DNA of 64,000 nucleotides from the NCBI RefSeq assembly GCF_003675325.1, contig NZ_CP033073.1, positions 6,634,001-6,698,000 of the forward strand, in the 5' to 3' direction. Positions 53,492 to 62,410 of the stretch are shown one piece after another. This DNA is from Streptomyces dangxiongensis. GTDB taxonomy: Bacteria; Actinomycetota; Actinomycetes; Streptomycetales; Streptomycetaceae. Position 1 is the stretch's first letter. Every line of letters starts with the position of its first letter. Made by a program: the position numbers and the translations under genes. The notes under the pieces are model-generated. The model made no database searches, was not told the origin of the DNA, and saw only the letters and a list, made by a program, of their open reading frames with translations.

Positions 53492-55383
53492 TGCTCGCCT
53501 CCATCGCTGGAGTGGGCTTCGGTTGCGCAGGCGCAGGCGCAGGCGCAGAGGGCGGACGGCAGGGCAGAGGCGGCTTCGGCCAGGGCTTCCGTGAGTACGT
53601 GCACGGCCTCGGTGAGGTCCTCGAAGTACTCGGCAGGCGTGGTGCCGGCAGAGGGTACGAGATAGAGGTCGAGCGTCGGATACACCCGGCCGGTGGTGCG
53701 GCACATGAGCTCGTTGCGGCCGAGGACCAACGAACACGCTCCGGGCAGGGAGGACTCGGCCCGGCCGGCGGCACGGCACAGGCGCGCCGCTGTTCGCGCG
53801 CACTCGGCGCGGTCGCGCGGCAGGATGCCGACCGAAAGGAACCGGGGCTCGGCTTCGGGGAGGTCGGCGTATGCGTGGCCCTGGCAGCTGTCATAGGTGA
53901 CGGTGTTCCAGCCCGCGGTGAGCGCGTCGAGGACCGGGCGGACGCCGGGCTCGATGCCCTCGTACCACTGGGGGTGTCGCGGGTCGAGGTCGTCCGCCTC
54001 GTGAATGCCGGGGAGGCCGACCGTGTTGATGTTGCCGTGGGTGCTTACCTGGAGGCGTGCTGGCGGGCGTGGTGCGGAGGGGTCATCCCAGCGGGCCAGG
54101 AACGCCACGACGTCGTGCATGTCGTTGGGGCGGACGGGACGCCAGTGCAGCCGGGAACAGGAGGCGCCCGGCGGGAGATCCGGCTGGGTGAGCAGGGCGG
54201 CGACGCCGTCGATCAGGCGCATGCGGTGGTCGCAGTACGCGTCTTCGTCGCCCGCGGCGGCGAAGCGAAGGCGGACCGCCGGGCAGCCCGCGCCGCAGGT
54301 GTCGCGGTAGTCGCAGGTCGTGCACTTCGTGATCAGGGAGCGTGCCTGCCGGAGCAGGGCAGAGCTGCCCTGGGCGCTGGCGACGTCCGCCTCAGCGTGT
54401 ACGTCACCGAGCGCGGCCAGGCCGGCCTGCGGCCAGGGCAGCTCGTCACAGCTTCCCAGGCGGTCATCGGGATAAAGGGTGAGGACGTGGTCGCACTTCA
54501 AGTCGGAGAAGTGACAGGAACGGGTTTGTAGACCCCTCAGGCGGCGGATGACGGAGACGACGGGCTCCAGCTTGACCCGGCGGAAAAGACCGTCGGCGAC
54601 CCAGTGGTGGGCGGTATCCAGCACGAAGTCGGCGTATTGACGCGGCGTGACGGCCCATGCCGGGCCGGTGGGGCCGATGGCCCGTCGCTGGAGTGCCCGG
54701 CTGGTCGGCGTACGGGATCCCGCCACCGTGGTCGAACGGGTGACCGCCGCGTCGAAGCACGGCACCAGGCTGACCGTCGTCACAGCGGGAAATGAGGCGA
54801 GGTGCTCCATGACCTCGGAGGCCCGGCCGAGGACGTACGGGGTGACGGCGCAGATGACGCCGACGCGACGTTCCCGACGGCCGAGGAGTTCCAGGGCTTC
54901 GATCACTCGGGGGTACGTGGGGCGGCCGTCGTAACCGACACGCCACGAGTTCCCCAGTGCGTCCCCGTCGAGGGAGAGGCCGATCTCCAGCTGGGGGCAG
55001 TGCCGCTCGAACAGGTCCAGCCAGGCGTCGTCGAGCTGGAGGCCGTTGGTCTGGAGGCTCACGCGGATGACGTTCGGCTGACCGGCGAGCGCGTCCAGGA
55101 TCTCCGCGATCCGTTCCCGGCCGGCGGCCAGGGGCTCCCCGCCGTGGAGTTCGACGCTGAGCGGACGCCCGGAGAAGATCGAACCGAGGCGGTGGACCTG
55201 TGCCGCGCTGATCCGGGCGCCGCCCGGTGACTCCTTGCGCTTCTCGAAGCAGTACAGGCAGTCGATGTCGCAGGTCTCGCCGCGGAGCTTGAGGATGACG
55301 GAGACGGCCGTGTCCGGCCCGGTGCTCGACAGCGGGGCGTAGAGACTCTCCAGGTCGATGGAGGCGGTGCGGGTGACGGGCAT
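53488..55383 (-). CDS. Radical SAM/SPASM peptide-modifying enzyme with extra C-terminal domain
   Basis: A 631-aa protein. The 4Fe-4S/SAM motif is CDIDCLYC (Cys 38, 42, 45); VELHGGEPL and QTNGLQL follow. The SPASM cysteines are C290, C297, C312, C354, C357, C363, C367 and C384. Residues about 400-600 form a domain I do not recognise, with RLQVSTHGNINTVGLPG and VTYDSCQGHAYADLPE. The tail is a Cys-Ala run (four CA pairs) encoded by a hexanucleotide repeat at about 53531-53551. It is likely to install cross-links or other radical changes on the precursor. Confidence 0.87.
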   Translation of the reverse strand: MPVTRTASIDLESLYAPLSSTGPDTAVSVILKLRGETCDIDCLYCFEKRKESPGGARISAAQVHRLGSIFSGRPLSVELHGGEPLAAGRERIAEILDALAGQPNVIRVSLQTNGLQLDDAWLDLFERHCPQLEIGLSLDGDALGNSWRVGYDGRPTYPRVIEALELLGRRERRVGVICAVTPYVLGRASEVMEHLASFPAVTTVSLVPCFDAAVTRSTTVAGSRTPTSRALQRRAIGPTGPAWAVTPRQYADFVLDTAHHWVADGLFRRVKLEPVVSVIRRLRGLQTRSCHFSDLKCDHVLTLYPDDRLGSCDELPWPQAGLAALGDVHAEADVASAQGSSALLRQARSLITKCTTCDYRDTCGAGCPAVRLRFAAAGDEDAYCDHRMRLIDGVAALLTQPDLPPGASCSRLHWRPVRPNDMHDVVAFLARWDDPSAPRPPARLQVSTHGNINTVGLPGIHEADDLDPRHPQWYEGIEPGVRPVLDALTAGWNTVTYDSCQGHAYADLPEAEPRFLSVGILPRDRAECARTAARLCRAAGRAESSLPGACSLVLGRNELMCRTTGRVYPTLDLYLVPSAGTTPAEYFEDLTEAVHVLTEALAEAASALPSALCACACACATEAHSSDGGEQ

Positions 55384-55413
55384 CAGAGGACTCCGGAGGA
55401 GGAGGGGCGCGGT

Positions 55414-56277
55414 CTACGCGCCATCGGTGGAGACCATGGACAGCCACCCGAGAAGCTGTCCGCCGGCGATGGGGATGTGGACGTCGCCACGGCGAAGGAA
55501 CCACCCGTCGGCGTACCGCTGGGGCAGCCAGCCGGCGTCAGGGGCACCCAGGTTGGGAGGCTTCTGCATCGGGTCGTCGACGGGCCAGCAGTCCAGGAGC
55601 GCTCTGGTCACGTGTCGCTGAACCGGACGGAACCACTCCCACGTCTCTGCGCGAGCCGCGTCGATCGACGGGCGGGGCTGCGCGTCGAGCAGCGGCAGCC
55701 ACTTGTCGCCGAGGACCGGGTGGCCGACCGCCGCGCAGCCGAGTGCGGTGAGGCAGGTCTCCAGCTTCCGGCACACGACGCCGGCCGATTCGGCCAGGCC
55801 GTCCTCGACGAGGCCGGTCAGGTCCTCCGCGAGACTTGCCGCGACCTCGGCCTGGTCGGCGACCGCCCAGCGCCGGTAGCCCTGGCGCTCCTCGGGAGCG
55901 AGTACCGGATCCCAGCGCCCGGAGCCGTATGAGAGGGCGGTACGCAGACACATGAGGTCGTGCATCGAGGCGCGTACCCGGCGGAACGATCCAAGGTCGT
56001 CGCGGCGGACGTCGAAGGAGCGGAGCAGGTGACGGAGTTCCTCGGCCCGCTGCGGCGCCGTCGCCTGGAGGTCGACACGGACGCCGTCCACGATGCGCGA
56101 CTCCCACACCGGAAGGGCGCCGTCCACGATGCCACGCAGGTCGATGTCGCTCGCTGCGTGGGCGAAGCCGCAGGCGAGGGCCCCCTCCAGCCAGACCTCG
56201 CGGGCCTCGCCGGACGCGACCAGCGCCTGGGCGACTCTGTTGGCGATCTCCCGGCGCAATCGTGCCGATAGGTTCAC
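55414..56277 (-). CDS. Nucleotidyltransferase-fold protein
   Basis: A 287-aa protein. The N-terminal minimal nucleotidyltransferase core has VWLEGALACGFAHAASDIDLRGIV (DxD at 44/46), and the rest is helical, ending IPIAGGQLLGWLSMV. The usual GSxxxG loop is GALACGFA. It could adenylylate or otherwise tag a small molecule. The start overlaps the dehydrogenase stop as ATGA; 30 bp separate it from the radical SAM gene. Confidence 0.75.
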   Translation of the reverse strand: MNLSARLRREIANRVAQALVASGEAREVWLEGALACGFAHAASDIDLRGIVDGALPVWESRIVDGVRVDLQATAPQRAEELRHLLRSFDVRRDDLGSFRRVRASMHDLMCLRTALSYGSGRWDPVLAPEERQGYRRWAVADQAEVAASLAEDLTGLVEDGLAESAGVVCRKLETCLTALGCAAVGHPVLGDKWLPLLDAQPRPSIDAARAETWEWFRPVQRHVTRALLDCWPVDDPMQKPPNLGAPDAGWLPQRYADGWFLRRGDVHIPIAGGQLLGWLSMVSTDGA

Positions 56278-57197
56278 CGGTGGCCTCCTTCGATCAGGAC
56301 CCTGTTGTCAGCGGTGATCTCCTTGAGGAGATCGACGGCCCATCGGTCGAGCACGCTGCGCACGTCGGAGCGCTGGGCGCCGATGTGGGGCGAGGCCAGG
56401 AGGTTGAGCGGCGTCGTGGAGCCGGTGAGGAGCGGCAGGTGCTCCCGCTCGACCGGGTCGAGGGCGAGGCCCGAGAGCCTCCCGTCCGCCAGTGCCCGCA
56501 GGCAGGCGGCCACGTCGAGGGTCTCCAGCCGACCTGCGCAGATGAGCAGAGGCCGCTGCGGTGCGACGCGTGCGAGGAAGTCCTCGCCGATGAGCTGTTC
56601 GGTCGTGGGGCGCAGCGGCAGAGCGATCACGTGCACCTGCGACTGCTCCACAAGGGCTGTAGGCGACAGCTCTCGCAGACCGGGAGGGTTCGACGGCCAC
56701 GCGGCGAAGGCCGTGCGGCCCACGTAGGGGGCGAGGGCCCAGTCGGCGGCCAGCCCCACCGGGCCCGCGCCCCAGATGGCTGCGGCCAGGGTGCCGAGTG
56801 ACGCTCCCATACACGCCTGCTTCTCGTGCTGGCCGAGCAGCAGCGCGTGATGGCCCAAGGGGATCCGCCGGGCCAGGGCGAGGGCAGCGGCGAGGACCCA
56901 CTCGCCCACCGCGCCCGCCCCGGCCTCGGCGTTGCGGTGCAGTGTGATGCCACGGTGCCGGAGGGCGCTCACGTCGATGTGGTCGATGCCGGAGCCGGCC
57001 CGTACGACGTGCCGCAGGTGAGGGAGCGCGTCCAGCTCCCTCTCGCCGACACGGACGCCGGAACGCAGGACGAGCACGGCCGTGTCGGCGGGCAGAGGGG
57101 AGTCCAGGTTCGGCAACTCGTTTACGGGGACATCGGGCAGGGCGCGGCGGAGCGCGCTCGCGTCCGCCGCACCGCGTAGCACCAGGACAGCGCTCAT
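56274..57197 (-). CDS. D-2-hydroxyacid dehydrogenase family enzyme
   Basis: A 307-aa NAD-dependent dehydrogenase: LRHVVRAGSGIDHIDV, GAVGEWVLAAALALARRI, the dinucleotide loop IWGAGPVG, VIALPLRPTTEQLIGEDFL and the catalytic-His segment NLLASPHIGAQRSD. It would interconvert a 2-oxoacid and a 2-hydroxyacid. Next to a PEP mutase-family gene, a phosphonopyruvate-like substrate is a reasonable guess only. ATGA overlaps on both sides. Confidence 0.85.
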   Translation of the reverse strand: MSAVLVLRGAADASALRRALPDVPVNELPNLDSPLPADTAVLVLRSGVRVGERELDALPHLRHVVRAGSGIDHIDVSALRHRGITLHRNAEAGAGAVGEWVLAAALALARRIPLGHHALLLGQHEKQACMGASLGTLAAAIWGAGPVGLAADWALAPYVGRTAFAAWPSNPPGLRELSPTALVEQSQVHVIALPLRPTTEQLIGEDFLARVAPQRPLLICAGRLETLDVAACLRALADGRLSGLALDPVEREHLPLLTGSTTPLNLLASPHIGAQRSDVRSVLDRWAVDLLKEITADNRVLIEGGHR

Positions 57198-57868
57198 CCG
57201 GGGAACTCCGGCTTCTCGTACCGGCCGAAGGCGAGATCGCCCTCGCCGACGACGACGGTCACGGGCGAAAGCGCGCCGAAGTACACGTCGCAGGCGCGCT
57301 TCACCCCCGGGAGCCCGTCCCAGGCCCGCGGGTTGACCGCCGTGTCCGCGTAGTCGTCGACGAGCAGCACGCCGGTCGGCACCAGGCGAGTGACGCAGTG
57401 CGTGAGGCCCGTGAGGGTCGAGTCGTAGAAGTCGCCGTCCAGGTAGGCGAACGCGATCTCGTCGGGCAGCTCCTTGGGAAGGGTCTCGTCGAACCACCCG
57501 GGATGGATGACCGGTGCCGGCCTGCCCCAGGCCGCGTGCGTGGCGCGCACGTCGTCCGGAGACGACCGGAGCTCGCCCGCCGCCAGATGATCCGAGTCCT
57601 CGGCACCGGGCGCGGGCATGCCCTGGAAGGAGTCGTAGATATGGATCTCGCGGTCGTGGTCGCCCAGCGATTCGAGCACGCTACGGATCCAGAGGGCCAT
57701 CGCGCCCCTGTAGCAGCCGAGTTCCACCACGGGTCCCGGCAGACGGCGAGCGGTCAGGTCGGCGAGCTCGGCGGCGATCACGCGGAGCCGGTCGGCACAG
57801 ACCGTGCCGGCGTGCTCCCGTAGCAGCCACTCCCGCAGATCCTTCAGCATTGGATCCATGAAGGTCAC
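57194..57868 (-). CDS. TylF/MycF-like methyltransferase
   Basis: A 224-aa class I SAM-dependent methyltransferase. The SAM loop is VVELGCYRGAMA (47-58); the family marks IYDSFQGMPAP, GWFDETLP, AYLDGDFYDSTL and LLVDDYAD (metal-binding acids) follow. This family O-methylates sugars or other hydroxyls. The GTG start at 57868 is set by the GTGA overlap with the Nudix gene. Confidence 0.85.
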   Translation of the reverse strand: MTFMDPMLKDLREWLLREHAGTVCADRLRVIAAELADLTARRLPGPVVELGCYRGAMALWIRSVLESLGDHDREIHIYDSFQGMPAPGAEDSDHLAAGELRSSPDDVRATHAAWGRPAPVIHPGWFDETLPKELPDEIAFAYLDGDFYDSTLTGLTHCVTRLVPTGVLLVDDYADTAVNPRAWDGLPGVKRACDVYFGALSPVTVVVGEGDLAFGRYEKPEFPG

Positions 57869-58335
57869 CACCTGTCCACGAAGGGGTCGGCGAGCTCCCC
57901 GTTCAACGCCGCCGACAGCGGGTGGTTGATGCGGGGCAAGAGGTAGACGTCGCTCAGACGTTCCAGCGGAACCCACTCGAAGCCCACCTGGATGGGGTCC
58001 GGCGGTTCCGGCATGCGCGGCTCTGCGTCGTCCACCTGCTCCGCGAGGAAGTTGAACTGGACCTTCTGTACGTCTCCGAACTCGCCCTGCCATGACTCGG
58101 GGACGTACTCGACGACGCACAGCAGACGCCGGGCCACGACCTGCAGGCCGGTCTCCTGCGCGACCTTGCGGTTCACGGCCTGGCGCAGGTCCTCGCCAAC
58201 CTGGGCCTTGCCGCCGGGAAGGTTGTAGTGGAACCCGGCCTCGTCGTCGTACGACAGCAGCAGGACGGCGCCGTCGCGCACGATCGCCGCCTTCACGGAG
58301 ACACTGATCCGAGGCAGCTCGGGTGTCAGACGCAC
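57865..58335 (-). CDS. Nudix-fold protein with degenerate catalytic box
   Basis: A 156-aa protein. The Nudix box (41-64) reads GGKAQVGEDLRQAVNRKVAQ then ETGL; the consensus RExxEE is here RKVAQE, so two of the three key acids are replaced (E to K and E to Q). Fold marks VKAAIVRDGAVLLLSY and NLPGGK are normal. It may bind rather than cleave a nucleotide. It overlaps the PEP mutase-like gene by 10 bp. Confidence 0.8.
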   Translation of the reverse strand: MRLTPELPRISVSVKAAIVRDGAVLLLSYDDEAGFHYNLPGGKAQVGEDLRQAVNRKVAQETGLQVVARRLLCVVEYVPESWQGEFGDVQKVQFNFLAEQVDDAEPRMPEPPDPIQVGFEWVPLERLSDVYLLPRINHPLSAALNGELADPFVDRW

Positions 58336-59195
58336 GACAGCGCCTCCGGCTCGCCGACGCGCATCAGGTCGCCGACCTCCGCCAGAGACCCCGCAACGGT
58401 GGAGCGAAAACTCCCTCCGTGCCGGAACTGACGGGCGGCGGCACGCATACCCGCGAGGGCGGCACGGCTGAGCTGGTTCGCGTAGATGCAGAGGTGGAAG
58501 CCGGCCTCGCCGAGTTCGGCGGCGCTCAGGTCGGGGAACGCCGTGGGCACGCTGACCAGCGGCTCTCCGTGACTCCAAGCTCGCCCGATGACCCGCGCCT
58601 GCTCACCGGTCGCGTCCTTGGAGTGGATGAGCACCGCATCCGCTCCGGCCTCGGCGTACGCCTCGGCACGGGCGATCGCCGTGGCCATGTCCTCACCGGC
58701 GATCAGGGCCTCGGTGCGGGCCACGACCATGAGGCCGTCACCGGCGATCTTCCGTATGCGCCCCACCTGCTCGCACAGCAGGTCCCGGTCGGCTAGGTTC
58801 TGGGCCCGGTGGGCCGCGAAGCTGTTGCACTTCGGGTACGCGCTGTCCTCGACACACACCGCCGCGGCTCCGGCGCGCATCAGGTCGGACGCGAACCGCT
58901 CCGCCGTGCGCCCCGAACCGCCCGCGTTGTCGATGTCCACGATGACGGGCAGTTCGGTGACACGGCCGAGCGAGGCGACGACGTCGGACAGGTCGCGCGG
59001 GCCCAGGACGTTGGCGTCCGGCAGCCCGGAGGCCGCGGACACCTCCAGACCGCTCACCCACAGGGCGTCGAAGCCCGCTTCCGCCGCGACGTGCGCGGCG
59101 AGCGCGTTCACCGCACCGATCGCCAGGAGCGGGTGCTTTCGCTCGCTGTCGGCGAGGGCCTTGCGCAGATGCATCGCCTTCATGCCGTCAGCCAT
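58326..59195 (-). CDS. PEP mutase/isocitrate lyase family enzyme
   Basis: A 289-aa TIM-barrel protein close to phosphoenolpyruvate mutase: WVSGLEVSAASGLPDANVLG, LPVIVDIDNAGG, the signature region VCVEDSAYPKCNSF at 114-126, VARTEALIAGEDMATAIARAEAYAEAGADAVLIHS. Classical PEP mutases have EDKxxPKxNS; here Lys is Ser. It may make a phosphonate (P-C bond) or act as a related C-C lyase. ATG 59195 overlaps the upstream kinase stop by 8 bases. Confidence 0.82.
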   Translation of the reverse strand: MADGMKAMHLRKALADSERKHPLLAIGAVNALAAHVAAEAGFDALWVSGLEVSAASGLPDANVLGPRDLSDVVASLGRVTELPVIVDIDNAGGSGRTAERFASDLMRAGAAAVCVEDSAYPKCNSFAAHRAQNLADRDLLCEQVGRIRKIAGDGLMVVARTEALIAGEDMATAIARAEAYAEAGADAVLIHSKDATGEQARVIGRAWSHGEPLVSVPTAFPDLSAAELGEAGFHLCIYANQLSRAALAGMRAAARQFRHGGSFRSTVAGSLAEVGDLMRVGEPEALSCV

Positions 59196-59874
59196 GGGTC
59201 TCTGCTCCTTCCGTGCGGGCGGCGACCGGCGGCACCAGCTGCCGTTGCCGTAGTACGTCCCAGGCGGCGAGCAGCACCTCGGACCTAGGCCGGCGGGCGT
59301 CCAGGCGGACCACGTCGCCGAGGAGCGGGAACTCGTCGGGTTTCGAGACCACGGCCTCGTAGGTCTCGCGCACCCGGCTCTGGACGTCGTGCACGTCCCA
59401 GTCGGCCCGGACGGCGTCACCCTGGCGGGCCTGCGCCCGGCTCATCGAGGCGTCGGTCTCCAGGTCCAGGACGAGTGTGAGATCGGGGGCCACGGTGAGG
59501 TGCGCGGCCAGCGTCTCGTACGTCTCCGACGCCCTCCTGCCGTGCTTCACGGCGAAGAAGGCAAGCTCGCTGAGGAGCCAGCGATCCGCGATCACGGGCC
59601 GGGCCGGCCGCTGGGGGAGCACGAGGCGATCCAGCGTGGCCCGCTTGTCCGTCGCGATCGCGGACAGGTAGGCGTCACGGTTCCCGGTGTTCGGCTGGTA
59701 CTTGCCGGTGACGATGGCGGCGGCCTGGTCGGCGGCGAGGAAGTTGGTGGTGAGCATGCACAGCGGGGTGACGCCGTAGAGCCCCTCCCAGAGCCGGAAC
59801 AGGCCCTTACGCAGCGTCGTCTTGCCGGTGCCGTCGAGCCCCTCGATGACGATGAACGGATAGCGGTGGTTCAT
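59188..59874 (-). CDS. Thymidylate kinase-like protein
   Basis: A 228-aa P-loop kinase: IEGLDGTGKTTLRKGL (Walker A 12-20), VIADRWLLSELAFF (DRW where dTMP kinases have DRY) and a C-terminal half with LTLVLDLETDASMSRAQ. It is probably not the housekeeping Tmk but a cluster kinase for a nucleotide or related monophosphate. ATGA overlap with the upstream gene. Confidence 0.82.
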   Translation of the reverse strand: MNHRYPFIVIEGLDGTGKTTLRKGLFRLWEGLYGVTPLCMLTTNFLAADQAAAIVTGKYQPNTGNRDAYLSAIATDKRATLDRLVLPQRPARPVIADRWLLSELAFFAVKHGRRASETYETLAAHLTVAPDLTLVLDLETDASMSRAQARQGDAVRADWDVHDVQSRVRETYEAVVSKPDEFPLLGDVVRLDARRPRSEVLLAAWDVLRQRQLVPPVAARTEGAETHG

Positions 59875-60632
59875 TCGACCTGCCCCGCTCCCGTGCCGCC
59901 GGCGTACTTGGTGAAGCGGCCTCGCCAGCGGGCCGTGGTGGATACCAGGTCCACGAGCCGGAGCTCCGCCAACTCGTCGATGAGGCGGGGCAGCTCGGGC
60001 TCGGCGCAGATGCCGGCCTCGATTGCCCGGCAGTACGCGGCGCGGAGGGCCGGGTTATCGTCGGAGTTACGCAGCGCTGCCTCCAGCACCCGCGTGGCCA
60101 TGCCGTGGGCCACGACGCTCACCGCGGTGCTCAGGGCCTGCTCGTGGAGCGGGCTCGGGTGCGGCTCCAGCGTGATGTGGTGCACCCCGCGGTGGCGGAT
60201 GACCGTGAAGAAGCCCGCCCACCACGCGGCGGCGGCGCTGGCGGCGGTCACGGCGTCGGACCACGCCACCTCGGACTGCTCCGCGAGGATGCTCTGGGCA
60301 GCGGTGTCGGCGGCGCGGTGAAGTGCCCCGCGTTGGCCCCGCGACTCCGTTCCGTGTCGTTGGGGCAGCTCCCACCAGAAGCCGAGCCCGGCGTCCTCCA
60401 ACAACGCCATCGCGGACTCGTCGCCTGCCGCCAGCAGGGACGGGCGCTGGGCCAGCACGGAGACATCGGCGCCCGGCACGTCGGGCAGCGCCTTCTTCTC
60501 GGCGACGGCAGCCCGCCATTCGTCGAGATGGAGATGGAGCCGCTGGGTCAGCAGCCCGTCCGCCAGCGTCTGCCAGGCGTGGGCCAGCGGCGGCGAACCG
60601 GGGGGCAGTGGCGGCAGGGTCAAGGAGGTCAC
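59871..60632 (-). CDS. Unknown helical protein, first gene of the operon
   Basis: A protein of about 253 aa, mostly helical, Ala/Leu-rich, with HAWQTLADGLLTQRLHLHLDEWRAAV, GFWWELPQRHGTESRG, a hydrophobic ASAAAAWWAGFFTVIRHRGVHHITLEPH and CRAIEAGICAEPELPRLIDELAELRL. No family recognised. GTG 60632 has AGGA 8 bases upstream; the GTG at 60647 is an alternative. It opens the minus-strand operon and is divergent from the XRE regulator. Confidence 0.7.
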   Translation of the reverse strand: MTSLTLPPLPPGSPPLAHAWQTLADGLLTQRLHLHLDEWRAAVAEKKALPDVPGADVSVLAQRPSLLAAGDESAMALLEDAGLGFWWELPQRHGTESRGQRGALHRAADTAAQSILAEQSEVAWSDAVTAASAAAAWWAGFFTVIRHRGVHHITLEPHPSPLHEQALSTAVSVVAHGMATRVLEAALRNSDDNPALRAAYCRAIEAGICAEPELPRLIDELAELRLVDLVSTTARWRGRFTKYAGGTGAGQVE

Positions 60633-60719
60633 AGGTCGGATCCTCACGTCCGGGGAGTCGCGGCACGCGGCTCCGATCGGTGGTGCCCCACAACGATGGC
60701 CGCCACGAAGGCCGACGCC

Positions 60720-60734
60720 TATGACTGTTTATGA
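60720..60734. promoter_or_regulatory. TATGA direct repeat in the divergent promoter region
   Basis: Two TATGA copies ten bases apart (60720-60724 and 60730-60734), about one helical turn, in the 156-bp gap between the operon start and the regulator. A possible binding site for the XRE regulator. The patch is the most AT-rich part of the gap. Confidence 0.35.
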
Positions 60735-60788
60735 GCCCCACCAGCGGAACGTGTCCGGGTGGTCGCGGAGCGAGGGAGAATGCCGACC

Positions 60789-62351
60789 ATGGTCGACAGC
60801 GGACAGCGGCGGTGCACGCGCTGCGGTGCCCTTCTCAGTCGCTTCAACGCCGGTACACGATGCGCCTCGTGCCAGGACGGGCTGGCGGCCCGGCGGGCCG
60901 ACCCGGCCTTCTGGCGTGATCCGACGGTCCGGCGAGCCGTGGCCGCTTGGGAACTCGGCACCGTCGTCAAGCTGTTCAGGAAGCACACGGGCCTCTCCCA
61001 GGCCGGCGTGGCGCGGATGGTCAGCATCGACCAAGCCGAGGTCAGCAGACTCGAGCGCGGGCTCAAACGGATCCGAGACCGACGGCAGTTCGTCCAGTGG
61101 ACCGATGCGTTGGGAGTTCCGGAGGAACTGCTCGGGCTCCTGCCCACGGCCGATCCGCACACCCCGGACGCCACGAGCCGACCAGAAACGGCGGACACCG
61201 GGGCCCGTGGGTACGTGGCGCTGCCCGAAGGCCCAGGCCAGCTTCTGTTACCCGCCGGCCGGTCCGTCTCGACGACGGCGCTGCCCGTGCTGACCCTTCC
61301 CGCGGCCTCCTTCATCGGGGACAGCCTGCGACTCGACTCCCGCCCGGAGCTGGACGCCTGGCGCACCATGCCGATGCGCGCGCTCGTCGTCGCGAACCGC
61401 ACGGTGGACGGGGCGGTCCGGCAGTTCGTCACCGACAACAGGCCGAGCGGCGTACGCGGCACCGCCTCCAACCCGGTCGACGTCCCGGCCGCGTACGAAC
61501 TGGACGACCTGACATACGGCATCCTATGGGCCATGTCGGGATTCGAGGCGGCGCTGCTCGGCGACGACCAGGCCCTGCACGCCTCGCTGGCTTCGCTCAC
61601 CGCTTCCCCAGGCTCGCCGCTCGCCTCCGACCACGGCCTGACCGAAGTGTCCACGATGCTGATCGGCTCGGAGACCGCAGCCCGGTACATCCTGGGCCAC
61701 CGTGACCACCTGGGCGACGCACCCGTCTTCTGGACCAGGGAACAGCGTGGTGAGGAGGCCGCCACCTGGCTGTTCTTCCGGCACAAGTACCGCTACCTCG
61801 AACGAATGGCGCCCCTGCGTCCAGGCGGTACCAGCGGCCGGGGGTTCTGCGTCCCGGAGACGGCGGTCGCCTCCTCGCCGGCGTACGAGCGCGTTCTGAT
61901 GTTCCTGGCCATCGCGCTCATGGAGTCCTTCGGTATCCGTACGTGGGTGACGGACGACGGAGGCTTCGCACACACCGACGGTTTCGCCCTCTCCCACGGG
62001 CGCCGAGCTGTCATCGCCTCATGGGTGCGGACCGAGGGGGCGTCGCACCTCGCGGTCACCGTGCGGCCGGGGGCCCTGCGCACGTTCGCTGACGTGACCG
62101 GCCACGTCAGCCACCACTCGGCCACGGCGGCCGAGCAGGCCGGACAGCGCCTCGCGGCAACGGCGGAGTACCTCGGCCTCAACGCCTCCTGGCTCGGTCG
62201 CCGGTGCGCACAGGTGTCGGCCGTCGGCACGGAGCGGCTGGCCCGGCCGCGCAGCCGGTTGCTCGGCCTCGAAGGGCTGGAGGCCGCCTGCCGCTTTGTG
62301 GCCGAGCAGTTGGTGATCGTTCCGCGTACCCGGACGGCGCCGACCCGATAG
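60789..62351 (+). CDS. Zinc-ribbon/XRE regulator with large C-terminal domain
   Basis: A 520-aa protein. Residues 9-28 are a Cys4 ribbon (C9/C12/C25/C28); an XRE helix-turn-helix follows (KLFRKHTGLSQAGVARMVSIDQAEVSRLERGLKRI); the rest is a long helical domain (e.g. LTYGILWAMSGFEAALLGDD) of unknown ligand. ATG 60789 (GAGGGAG about 10 bases upstream) or 60780 is the start. Divergent from the RiPP-like operon, so it is probably its regulator. Confidence 0.82.
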   Translation: MVDSGQRRCTRCGALLSRFNAGTRCASCQDGLAARRADPAFWRDPTVRRAVAAWELGTVVKLFRKHTGLSQAGVARMVSIDQAEVSRLERGLKRIRDRRQFVQWTDALGVPEELLGLLPTADPHTPDATSRPETADTGARGYVALPEGPGQLLLPAGRSVSTTALPVLTLPAASFIGDSLRLDSRPELDAWRTMPMRALVVANRTVDGAVRQFVTDNRPSGVRGTASNPVDVPAAYELDDLTYGILWAMSGFEAALLGDDQALHASLASLTASPGSPLASDHGLTEVSTMLIGSETAARYILGHRDHLGDAPVFWTREQRGEEAATWLFFRHKYRYLERMAPLRPGGTSGRGFCVPETAVASSPAYERVLMFLAIALMESFGIRTWVTDDGGFAHTDGFALSHGRRAVIASWVRTEGASHLAVTVRPGALRTFADVTGHVSHHSATAAEQAGQRLAATAEYLGLNASWLGRRCAQVSAVGTERLARPRSRLLGLEGLEAACRFVAEQLVIVPRTRTAPTR

Positions 62352-62410
62352 CCTGCGTGAACCACTCGCGAGGCCGCGCTCGGCGGCGTCCGGACAGGGG
62401 AGCAGGGGAT

